From assembly GCA_004347685.1 (NCBI GenBank), contig SLTJ01000016.1:1-64000 (forward strand): DNA of 64,000 nt, read 5' to 3'. The notes under the pieces are model-generated. The model was given only the letters and a program-made list of their open reading frames with translations, was not told where the DNA came from and did no database searches. The stretch comes from Clostridia bacterium (GTDB lineage: Bacteria; Bacillota; DSM-521; Neomoorellales; SLTJ01). A program made the position numbers and the translations under genes. Each line of letters starts with the position of its first letter. Position 1 is the stretch's first letter. Shown here piece by piece: positions 25,478 to 32,842 of this stretch.

Positions 25478-26524
25478 GTGTGGTTGTACCAGTTTTTTTA
25501 CCAGCCCGGTGAATGGGCGCGGGGGATCTACCAGGTCATGGAAAATTGGGCGGTGCGGATAGGGATGGGTATCCAGTGGATTCAGTTGATTGACATGATA
25601 ATCGTGGCCATCATCCTTATCGCCTTCATTTTCCTGGACGTGATGTTTCTCACCTGGCTCGAGCGCAAAGTCGCCGGACATATCCAGGTGCGGCACGGCC
25701 CCATGCGGACCGGACCCCACGGGATCATCCAGCCGGTGGCTGACGCCATCAAGCTTTTGTTCAAGGAGCCCATGGCCCTGCCGGGGGTAGATAACCTTAT
25801 TTACCTGATCAGTCCCCTGATGATGTTCGTTGGCGCCATGCTGATCTATATTGTCATTCCCTTTAGTCCGGGCTGGGTGGTGGCGCCCATGGACTACGGC
25901 CTGCTCTTCGCCTTTGCCGCCAGCGGCCTATCCTCCTTCTTCGTCATGGCCGGCGGCTGGTCCTCGAACAATAAGTGGTCGCTCTTGGGCGGCATGCGGG
26001 CCGCGGCCATGACTCTGAGTTATGAGGTGCCGCTGATCCTGGCGGCCATCGGGGTGGCCCTGGTATCCGGTGGCCTCAGCCTGGTGGGTATCGTAGAGAG
26101 CCAGGCCGGCATGTGGAACATCATCCGCCAGCCCCTGGCTGCGGTACTTTTCCTGGTGGCCTCCCTGGCGGAGATGAACCGCGGTCCTTTTGACCTGGCG
26201 GAAGCAGAGCAGGAACTGGTGGCCGGCTACCTGACCGAGTACTCGGGCATGCGCTTCGCCATGTACTACTTGGGCGAGTACACGCACCTCCTGGCCGGCG
26301 CCGCCCTGTTTACCACCCTTTTCCTGGGTGGCTGGCAGGGGCCGTTGCTGCCGCCCATCCTCTGGTTCCTTATTAAGATACACGTGATGGTCTTCGTGTA
26401 TATGTGGATCCGCTGGACCTACCCGCGCATCCGTATCGACCACCTGATGGCCTTTAACTGGAAGTTTGTGCTGCCCCTGGCCCTGATCAATTTGGGTGTA
26501 ACAGGGCTAGTACTTGTGCTCTAG
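25478..26524 (+). CDS. nuoH: NADH-quinone oxidoreductase subunit H
   Basis: A 348-aa membrane subunit linking the quinone site to the antiporter-like subunits; about eight transmembrane helices. Motifs are WLERKVAGHIQVRHGPMRTGPHG, DAIKLLFKE, EMNRGPFDLAEAEQELVAGY and RWTYPRIRIDHLMAFNWK. The GTG start at 25478 has AAGGAGG at about a 10-nt spacing. Confidence 0.95.
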   Translation: MWLYQFFYQPGEWARGIYQVMENWAVRIGMGIQWIQLIDMIIVAIILIAFIFLDVMFLTWLERKVAGHIQVRHGPMRTGPHGIIQPVADAIKLLFKEPMALPGVDNLIYLISPLMMFVGAMLIYIVIPFSPGWVVAPMDYGLLFAFAASGLSSFFVMAGGWSSNNKWSLLGGMRAAAMTLSYEVPLILAAIGVALVSGGLSLVGIVESQAGMWNIIRQPLAAVLFLVASLAEMNRGPFDLAEAEQELVAGYLTEYSGMRFAMYYLGEYTHLLAGAALFTTLFLGGWQGPLLPPILWFLIKIHVMVFVYMWIRWTYPRIRIDHLMAFNWKFVLPLALINLGVTGLVLVL

Positions 26525-26540
26525 GAAGAAGGGTGAGAAC

Positions 26541-27062
26541 ATGGACGGTCTTTTTTACCAGATATCCTTTTGGGTGCTGGCGGTTATCACCGTGCTCTCG
26601 GCCCTGATGGTCACCACCATGCAGAACCTGACCCGGGGGGTAATCTTTTTGGTCTTCTTCTTCCTGGGCATAGGTGGACTGTACTTTCTCATGCAGGCCG
26701 AGTTTCTGGCCCTGGTGCAGGTGGTGGTCTATGCCGGAGCGGTGGCGGTTCTCTTTGCCTTTGTGATCATGCTCACGCCCCGGGTGGCGGAAAGGGAAAT
26801 CAAGCAGAGCCTCAACCTAGGGGCCGGCTTTATCCTGGCCGCCCTATTCCTGGCGCTCGTCCTTTCCCTGCTGCTGGGTCAGCCCTGGCCGGAACTGGCC
26901 GCCCCGGGGGCCGGGACCATTACCCTGGGGCAACTGGGTCAAGCCCTTCTGGGCGAGTACCTCTTGCCTTTTGAATTGGTGTCGGTGGTCCTGCTGGTAG
27001 CCCTGGTGGGGGCGGTAGTCATTGCCGGGAGGAACGCCGGGAGGGGGGAACGTAAGTCGTGA
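26541..27062 (+). CDS. nuoJ: NADH-quinone oxidoreductase subunit J
   Basis: A 173-aa subunit with five predicted helices and the conserved helix 3 region ALVQVVVYAGAVAVLFAFVIML. ATG 26541 is preferred over an upstream in-frame start at 26514, which overlaps nuoH. The stop overlaps the GTG of nuoK by 4 nt. Confidence 0.92.
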   Translation: MDGLFYQISFWVLAVITVLSALMVTTMQNLTRGVIFLVFFFLGIGGLYFLMQAEFLALVQVVVYAGAVAVLFAFVIMLTPRVAEREIKQSLNLGAGFILAALFLALVLSLLLGQPWPELAAPGAGTITLGQLGQALLGEYLLPFELVSVVLLVALVGAVVIAGRNAGRGERKS

Positions 27063-27361
27063 GCCCTGCTCATTACCTGGCCCTGGGGGCTGTCATCTTT
27101 GCTATTGGGGCCTTTGGCATGTTTACCCGCCGCAACGTGGTCTTTATCTTCATGAGCCTGGAGATCATGTTTGCCGGCGTGGGCGTGACCTTGGTGGCCT
27201 TCTCTCGTTTCCTGGCCCCGGCGGTGGCGGGACAGGTCTTTGTGATCTTCGTCCTGACCGTGGCCGCGGCCGAGACGGCTCTGGGGCTGGCTATCTTCCT
27301 GGCCCTTTCCCGGAGCCACGAGACCGTAAACGCCGACGAAGTCAGCGAACTAAAGGGCTAG
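27059..27361 (+). CDS. nuoK: NADH-quinone oxidoreductase subunit K
   Basis: A 100-aa Mrp-C-like subunit with three helices. Its two conserved membrane glutamates are in the SLEIMFAGV and TVAAAETALGLAIFLAL stretches. GTG start 27059 overlaps nuoJ; the GGGAGGGGGG stretch upstream is the ribosome binding site. A short 67-nt gap with one degenerate heptad unit (27399-27405) separates it from nuoL. Confidence 0.94.
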   Translation: MSPAHYLALGAVIFAIGAFGMFTRRNVVFIFMSLEIMFAGVGVTLVAFSRFLAPAVAGQVFVIFVLTVAAAETALGLAIFLALSRSHETVNADEVSELKG

Positions 27362-27428
27362 ATAGACAGAGGCGCTGGTCGCACCCTGGGATCAGCCGCC
27401 AACTTCTAGTCAGTAAAGGGTGGTGAAT

Positions 27429-29318
27429 ATGATCCAATATGCCTGGCTGATAACCGTGATGCCCTTGGCCGCCTTCTGTATCATCTTGGGGCTGACCTAC
27501 CGCCAGAAGATGGCCAGCGCCCTGGTGGCCATCTTCTGCATGGGCGTTTCCCTGGCCCTTTCCTTGGGCGTATTGCTGGCCGTCGTGCACGGGGGCGAGG
27601 CCGAATTGAGCCTGACCTGGTTTACCCTGGGGGACTGGCGCTTTGAGGTAGGGGTGCTGGTGGACCCCATGGCCGCGGTCATGTTCGTGGTGGTGTGTTT
27701 CATCACCTTCTTCGACATGATCTACTCTATCGGATACATGCACGGCGACCCCGGGTTTTCGCGGTTTTTCGCCTTCCTTTCCCTCTTTGCCTTTTCCATG
27801 CTGGGCCTGGTAGCGGCCAACAACTTCCTGCAGATTTTTATCTTCTGGGAATTGGTGGGCCTGTGCTCCTACCTCTTGATCGGCTTCTGGTACGACCAGC
27901 CCGGCGTGGCCCTGCCGCCTCCGTCGGCCGGCATGCGGGCCTTTATCACGACCCGCATCGGTGACGTGGGCCTCTTGATCGGTATTCTCATGCTGGCCGC
28001 GGCCCTCCCTACCCTCAACTTCCGTGAGGTATTCGCGGCAGTGGGGGCCGGACAGGTTCCGGCCGGCCTGGCCACAACGGCCGCCATCTTGCTCTTCATG
28101 GGGGCGGTGGGCAAATCGGCCCAGTTCCCGCTGCATACGTGGTTGCCTGACGCCATGGAAGGCCCGACTCCGGTCAGCGCCCTGATCCACGCGGCGACCA
28201 TGGTGGCCGCCGGCGTGTACCTGGTGGCCAGGCTCATGCCCATCTTCAATGCCGGGTCCGCGTCCCTGGAGGTGGTGGCCTATATCGGCGGCTTCACCGC
28301 CTTGCTGGCCGCCAGCATCGGCATAGTATTCCCGGACTTCAAGCGGGTTATCGCCTACTCCACCATCAGCCAGTTGGGCTATATGTTCATGGCCCTGGGG
28401 ATAACCGGGGCGGCCACGGCGGGTATGTTCCACCTCACCACCCATGCCTTCTTCAAGGCCCTGCTGTTTCTGGCCATCGGCAGCGTCATCCACGCGGCTG
28501 AATCCCAGCACATGCGGGACCTGGGTGGCTTGCGGAAATACATGCCCGTCACTGCCTTTACCTTCCTGATGGGGGCCCTGGCCCTGTCTGGGATACCACC
28601 CTTCGCCGGGTTCTGGAGCAAGGACGAGATCATTTACTCGGCGGTGGAGCACGGGCAGACCGGCCTGGCGGTGCTGGGGCTGGTGGTGGCCTTTATGACC
28701 GCCTTCTATATTTTCCGGGTCTACTTCGGCACCTTTGGCGGCGAGATCCCGGAGCACCGGCGCCACCACCATTACCATGAGGCCCCGCCTACCATGACCG
28801 TGCCGCTGATCGTGCTGGCCATCATGGCCATCGTGGTGGGCTGGGTCGGCACTCCCTGGGCTAATTACTTTGCCGCCTTCCTGGCGCCTGAGGAGCACCT
28901 GGCAGCCGGGCCGGACAGCACGGCTCTTACCCTGATGGCCATCTCCACCGTCATTGTCGTGGTGGCCATCCTTTCCGCCTGGCTGGTGTACGGCCGCAAG
29001 CGGGTGCCAGACGTGGACGCCGAACCCCTGGCCCGGGGTATTCCCTGGCTGCACAAGTTCCTGATCAACAAGTGGTATATCGAGCCTTTTTACTACGGGG
29101 TTATCGTCCGCTACGGAGCTGTCGGGCTGGCCTATGTCGCGGCCTGGTTTGACCGCCACGTGATAGACGGCATTGTGAACGGCATTGCCGCTATCGTGGG
29201 GGGCGTGGGTCAGGGCCTACGCCATGTACAGTCCGGCTATCTGCAGTTTTATGCTATGGTAATCTTCGCGGCTGTGGTAATCGTGGCCGTATATATTGCC
29301 TTATTTGTAACGGTGTAA
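27429..29318 (+). CDS. nuoL: NADH-quinone oxidoreductase subunit L
   Basis: A 629-aa antiporter-like proton-pumping subunit. It shows the Glu of FWELVGLCSYLLIGFWY, the lysine of MGAVGKSAQFPLHTWLPDAMEGPTPVSALIHAATMV, and TTHAFFKALLFLAIGSVIH. The C-terminal part contains the long lateral helix region and final helix. ATG at 29429-type alternatives do not exist; the ATG at 27429 follows AAAGGG and two in-frame GTGs lie just before it. Confidence 0.95.
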   Translation: MIQYAWLITVMPLAAFCIILGLTYRQKMASALVAIFCMGVSLALSLGVLLAVVHGGEAELSLTWFTLGDWRFEVGVLVDPMAAVMFVVVCFITFFDMIYSIGYMHGDPGFSRFFAFLSLFAFSMLGLVAANNFLQIFIFWELVGLCSYLLIGFWYDQPGVALPPPSAGMRAFITTRIGDVGLLIGILMLAAALPTLNFREVFAAVGAGQVPAGLATTAAILLFMGAVGKSAQFPLHTWLPDAMEGPTPVSALIHAATMVAAGVYLVARLMPIFNAGSASLEVVAYIGGFTALLAASIGIVFPDFKRVIAYSTISQLGYMFMALGITGAATAGMFHLTTHAFFKALLFLAIGSVIHAAESQHMRDLGGLRKYMPVTAFTFLMGALALSGIPPFAGFWSKDEIIYSAVEHGQTGLAVLGLVVAFMTAFYIFRVYFGTFGGEIPEHRRHHHYHEAPPTMTVPLIVLAIMAIVVGWVGTPWANYFAAFLAPEEHLAAGPDSTALTLMAISTVIVVVAILSAWLVYGRKRVPDVDAEPLARGIPWLHKFLINKWYIEPFYYGVIVRYGAVGLAYVAAWFDRHVIDGIVNGIAAIVGGVGQGLRHVQSGYLQFYAMVIFAAVVIVAVYIALFVTV

Positions 29319-29331
29319 GGGAGGGAGATCG

Positions 29332-30786
29332 TTGGTACCCTGGCTTTCGCTCATGCTCTGGTTGCCGTTATTGGGGGCGCTGATTATTTTTTGCCTGTCC
29401 CGGGAACGGCAGCAGCCGGCCAAGGTGGTGGCCCTGGTCTTTTCCTTAATTGAGCTAGCCATTTCCCTGGGGCTCTATTTCGGGTACGACCGGGCGGCCG
29501 CCGGCTTTCAGTTTGCGGAGAAATACAGTTGGGTGGCGGCCTTAAACATCAACTATCACGTGGGGGTAGATGGTCTCAGCCTCCCCATGGTGATCCTGAC
29601 CACCTTTATTTTCTTCTGTGCCATACTGGCCTCCTGGGGTGAGAACCGCCGGGCCAAGGAGTACTTCTTCCTGGTGATGATCTTGGAAACGGCTGTCCTG
29701 GGGGTATTCACCTCCCTGGACCTGTTCCTTTTCTTCCTTTTCTGGGAGCTGGAACTGATCCCCATGTACTTCCTCATCGGGATCTGGGGTTCGGACCGGC
29801 GTGAGTACGCGGCCATGAAGTTCATCATATACACGATGACCGGGAGCGCCTTCATGCTGGCCGGCTTTCTGGCCATGTACTTTCTGGCGCCCACGCCTAC
29901 CTTTGACATGATAGAGCTGGCCCAGGCAGGTTTTACCCCGGCGGTGCAGGGGCTGCTGTTTATTCTCATCTTCCTGGGCTTTTCCGTGAAGCTCCCCATG
30001 GTGCCCTTCCACACCTGGCTGCCAGATGCCCACGTGGAAGCGCCGGCCCCCATCAGCATGGTGCTGGCGGGCGTCCTATTGAAGATGGGCGGCTACGGCT
30101 TGATCCGCATTAACGCCGGGCTGCTGCCGGAAGGGTTGAAGCTCTATGTCCCGTACCTGGCCGTGCTGGCGGTGATCAGCGTCATTTACGGCGCGTATGT
30201 GGCCCTGGGGCAGAAGGATCTCAAGACTATGATCGCCATGTCCAGCGTCAGCCACATGGGTTTTGTCCTCCTGGCCATTGCCGCCATGACGCCCATGGCC
30301 CTAAACGGGGCCGTGCTGGAAATGTTCGCCCACGGCACGGTTTCGGGCCTGCTCTTCTTCTGCATCGGCCTGATCTACGAGCGCGCCCATACCCGCCAGA
30401 TCGCCGAACTTACCGGCGGCCTGGCCGTCCAGGTACCGCGCATTGCCGTGGCCTTTATCGTGGCCAGTCTGGCTTCCTTGGGATTGCCGGGGATGAGCCA
30501 GTTTGTCGCTGAATTCTTGGTCTTCCTGGGGTCCTTCCCCGCCCTGCAGGTGCCGACCATTATCGCCACCACCGGGATCGTCTTCACCGCCGGCTACTAT
30601 TTGTGGACGGTGCGGCGGATCTTCTACGGTCCGCTGAATCCTAGGTGGGCGCACCTGGAAGATATGAACAAGGCCTACGAATTTATCCCGCTGGTAGTGC
30701 TGGTGGCTCTGACGGTGTTGGTGGGCCTCTACCCGAACATCATCATCAACTGGAGCGATACCAGCCTGGTAGCTCTCGGGCTCTAG
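29332..30786 (+). CDS. nuoM: NADH-quinone oxidoreductase subunit M
   Basis: A 484-aa antiporter-like subunit. The conserved Glu is in LFWELELIPMYFLIGIWG, and the pump lysine region is GFSVKLPMVPFHTWLPDAHVEAPAP. The later segment is MIAMSSVSHMGFVLLAI. The start is TTG at 29332 with GGGAGGGAG upstream, 13 nt after nuoL. Confidence 0.95.
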   Translation: MVPWLSLMLWLPLLGALIIFCLSRERQQPAKVVALVFSLIELAISLGLYFGYDRAAAGFQFAEKYSWVAALNINYHVGVDGLSLPMVILTTFIFFCAILASWGENRRAKEYFFLVMILETAVLGVFTSLDLFLFFLFWELELIPMYFLIGIWGSDRREYAAMKFIIYTMTGSAFMLAGFLAMYFLAPTPTFDMIELAQAGFTPAVQGLLFILIFLGFSVKLPMVPFHTWLPDAHVEAPAPISMVLAGVLLKMGGYGLIRINAGLLPEGLKLYVPYLAVLAVISVIYGAYVALGQKDLKTMIAMSSVSHMGFVLLAIAAMTPMALNGAVLEMFAHGTVSGLLFFCIGLIYERAHTRQIAELTGGLAVQVPRIAVAFIVASLASLGLPGMSQFVAEFLVFLGSFPALQVPTIIATTGIVFTAGYYLWTVRRIFYGPLNPRWAHLEDMNKAYEFIPLVVLVALTVLVGLYPNIIINWSDTSLVALGL

Positions 30787-30802
30787 TTAGGAGGTGAGTA
30801 GT

Positions 30803-32254
30803 GTGAACTGGTGGCTTTTCAGTCCAGAGATTGTGGTGGCGGTGGTGGCTTTGCTGGTTTTGCTGGCTGACCTGGCGCTGCCGGATGCGGCCTCCCGTAA
30901 AGGCCTGGGGGTGCTCGGCCTGGTGGGCGCGGCCGTGGCCCTGGTGCTAACCGTCTTCTTTGCCCTGCACGGGGCGGCGCCGGCCGAAGTCTTCGGCGGG
31001 CTGCTGGCCTTTGATACCATCGCTGTCTGGTTCAAACTCATATCTCTGGCCACGGCCTGTCTGGTGTTCCTGTTTTCCTTCAGCTACCTGGACCGCTGGG
31101 TCGGGCGGCGGCAAGGTGAGTTTTACTGGCTGATCCTGACCGCCCTGCTGGGGATGATGGTCACGGCCGCAGCGCAAGAGCTCGTCACCATCTATGTGGG
31201 CATCGAGCTGATCAGCCTCTCCTTCTACGCCCTGGTAGGCTACCGGCGGGACGAGAAGGAGTCCACCGAGGCCGCCCTGAAGTATTTTCTCCTGGGTTCC
31301 TTTGCCATTGCCCTGTGGCTGTACGGCGCGGCCATTATCTACGGCCTGAGCGGCTCCACTTATCTCGTGGAGATCGCCGCCGGCCTTTCCGGGAATTTCG
31401 GTCCCCTGGCTTTCGCCGGGATGTTCCTCATGATCGTGGGCTTCGGCTTTAAGACGGGGCTGGCGCCCTTTCATATGTGGGTGCCGGATACCTATCAGGG
31501 AGCGCCCACGCCGGCGACGGCCTATCTCGCCGTAGGCTCCAAGGCCGCCGCCTTTGCCGTTTTCATGCGGGTCATGGCCACAGCCTTCGGCTCCCATTAC
31601 GCCGACTGGGCCGTGCTCCTGGGCATAATCGCGGCCGTTACCATGACCTGGGGCAACATCGCCGCCCTCCCTCAGACCAACATCAAACGCATGCTGGCCT
31701 ACTCCGGCGTGGCCCATGCCGGCTATACCCTGGTAGGCATTGTCGCTCTAAGCAGCGTCGGCGCGTCAGCGGTGATGTTCTACCTCTTTGGCTATCTTTT
31801 TGCCAACCTGGGGGCCTTTGCCGTGGTGGTGGCCTTTGCCAACCGCACCGGCAGTGAGACCATCGGCGATTATGCCGGATTGCGCTGGCGCAGCCCCTTC
31901 CTGGCCCTGGGCCTGGCCATCTGCCTGCTCTCCCTGGCGGGGATCCCGCCCCTGGCCGGCTTCCTGGGCAAACTGTACCTCTTTGTCGGCGCTATGCAGC
32001 AGGGCGGGTGGTTGATGACTCTGGTGATAATCGCGGCTATCAACAGTGCCGTCTCCCTGTTTTACTATGTCAACGTCATTCGTACCATGTACTTTTTGCC
32101 GGCACGGGATGAGACGCCGATCGCGGCGCCGGCCGGCGTCAGCGTGACGGTGGTGGTGGCTATGGCCGGGGTGCTGCTGGCCAGCTTCTACTTTCAGCCC
32201 ATTATCTCCAGCCTGGGGGCAGGCGCCGCGGCCGTGCTGTCCCTGGTGCCGTAA
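30803..32254 (+). CDS. nuoN: NADH-quinone oxidoreductase subunit N
   Basis: The third antiporter-like subunit (483 aa). It contains YVGIELISLSFYALVGYRR, FGFKTGLAPFHMWVPDTYQGAPTP, MLAYSGVAHAGY and GIPPLAGFLGKLYLF. GTG 30803 with AGGAGGTGAG upstream is preferred over GTG 30794. This closes a nuoABCDIHJKLMN set; nuoE, nuoG and the catalytic half of nuoF are absent. Confidence 0.94.
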   Translation: MNWWLFSPEIVVAVVALLVLLADLALPDAASRKGLGVLGLVGAAVALVLTVFFALHGAAPAEVFGGLLAFDTIAVWFKLISLATACLVFLFSFSYLDRWVGRRQGEFYWLILTALLGMMVTAAAQELVTIYVGIELISLSFYALVGYRRDEKESTEAALKYFLLGSFAIALWLYGAAIIYGLSGSTYLVEIAAGLSGNFGPLAFAGMFLMIVGFGFKTGLAPFHMWVPDTYQGAPTPATAYLAVGSKAAAFAVFMRVMATAFGSHYADWAVLLGIIAAVTMTWGNIAALPQTNIKRMLAYSGVAHAGYTLVGIVALSSVGASAVMFYLFGYLFANLGAFAVVVAFANRTGSETIGDYAGLRWRSPFLALGLAICLLSLAGIPPLAGFLGKLYLFVGAMQQGGWLMTLVIIAAINSAVSLFYYVNVIRTMYFLPARDETPIAAPAGVSVTVVVAMAGVLLASFYFQPIISSLGAGAAAVLSLVP

Positions 32255-32266
32255 GGAGTTACGGCC

Positions 32267-32626
32267 GTGCCTGACCGCCGCTCCCTGGGGAAGCTGGGGG
32301 AAGATGCCGCCTGCCGGTTCCTGGCTTCCAGGGGATACGAAATTGTGACCCGTAACTTCCGCTGCCGCCTGGGGGAACTGGACATCGTCTGCCGCCAGGG
32401 CCAGACAGTGGTTTTTGTGGAAGTGCGGGCGCGGAGCTCAGCCTCCTTCGGCCTGCCTCAGGAGTCAGTGGTGGGGCCCAAGGAGCGTAAAGTGCGGCAG
32501 GTGGCCCAGGTCTACCTGCAGCAGGCGGGCCTGGGAGAGGCCAGATGTCGCTTTGACGTGGTGGCGGTACAGGCCGACCGGCAGGGGCGCATAGAGAAGG
32601 TGGAGCACTTTCCAGATGCGTTTTAG
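32267..32626 (+). CDS. yraN: YraN family (UPF0102) nuclease-like protein
   Basis: A 119-aa protein of the UPF0102 family with a restriction-endonuclease-like fold. It begins RRSLGKLGEDAACRFLASRGYEI, then RCRLGELDIVCRQGQTVVFVEVRARS (the acidic D-x-EVK-like core) and the family-typical KERKVRQVAQVYLQ. Its biochemical role is unsettled. GTG start with AAGGAG upstream lies only 12 nt after nuoN, so it is probably cotranscribed with nuo. Confidence 0.9.
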   Translation: MPDRRSLGKLGEDAACRFLASRGYEIVTRNFRCRLGELDIVCRQGQTVVFVEVRARSSASFGLPQESVVGPKERKVRQVAQVYLQQAGLGEARCRFDVVAVQADRQGRIEKVEHFPDAF

Positions 32627-32763
32627 GCGAGTGTTGCATTACTGTGCCTGGGGCGGCAGGGCCTGGCAGCCCGGCACTCAACAAGGTGGCGGGCAGGGGC
32701 GCAGGTTGCTCAACCGGTCTTGGCGACCAGGCCTCGAGCGAGTTTCAAGGTTGGGGACGGGGA

Positions 32764-32825
32764 TTGGAGGCAAACAGGACATCTGTTTCTCCAACCTCTA
32801 ACTTCCAACCTCCAACCTCTAGATA
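32764..32825 (+). repeat. Hairpin plus heptad element, copy 5
   Basis: TTGGAG-gc-AAACAG (32764-32777) pairs with CTGTTT-c-TCCAA (32783-32794). Heptads CCAACCT, CTAACTT, CCAACCT and CCAACCT run from 32791, followed by CTAGATA and AAGGAGG, the fdhA ribosome binding site. This is the clearest copy. The 216-nt gap 32627-32842 holds nothing else recognisable. Confidence 0.65.
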
Positions 32826-32842
32826 AAGGAGGTTAGCTAAGA

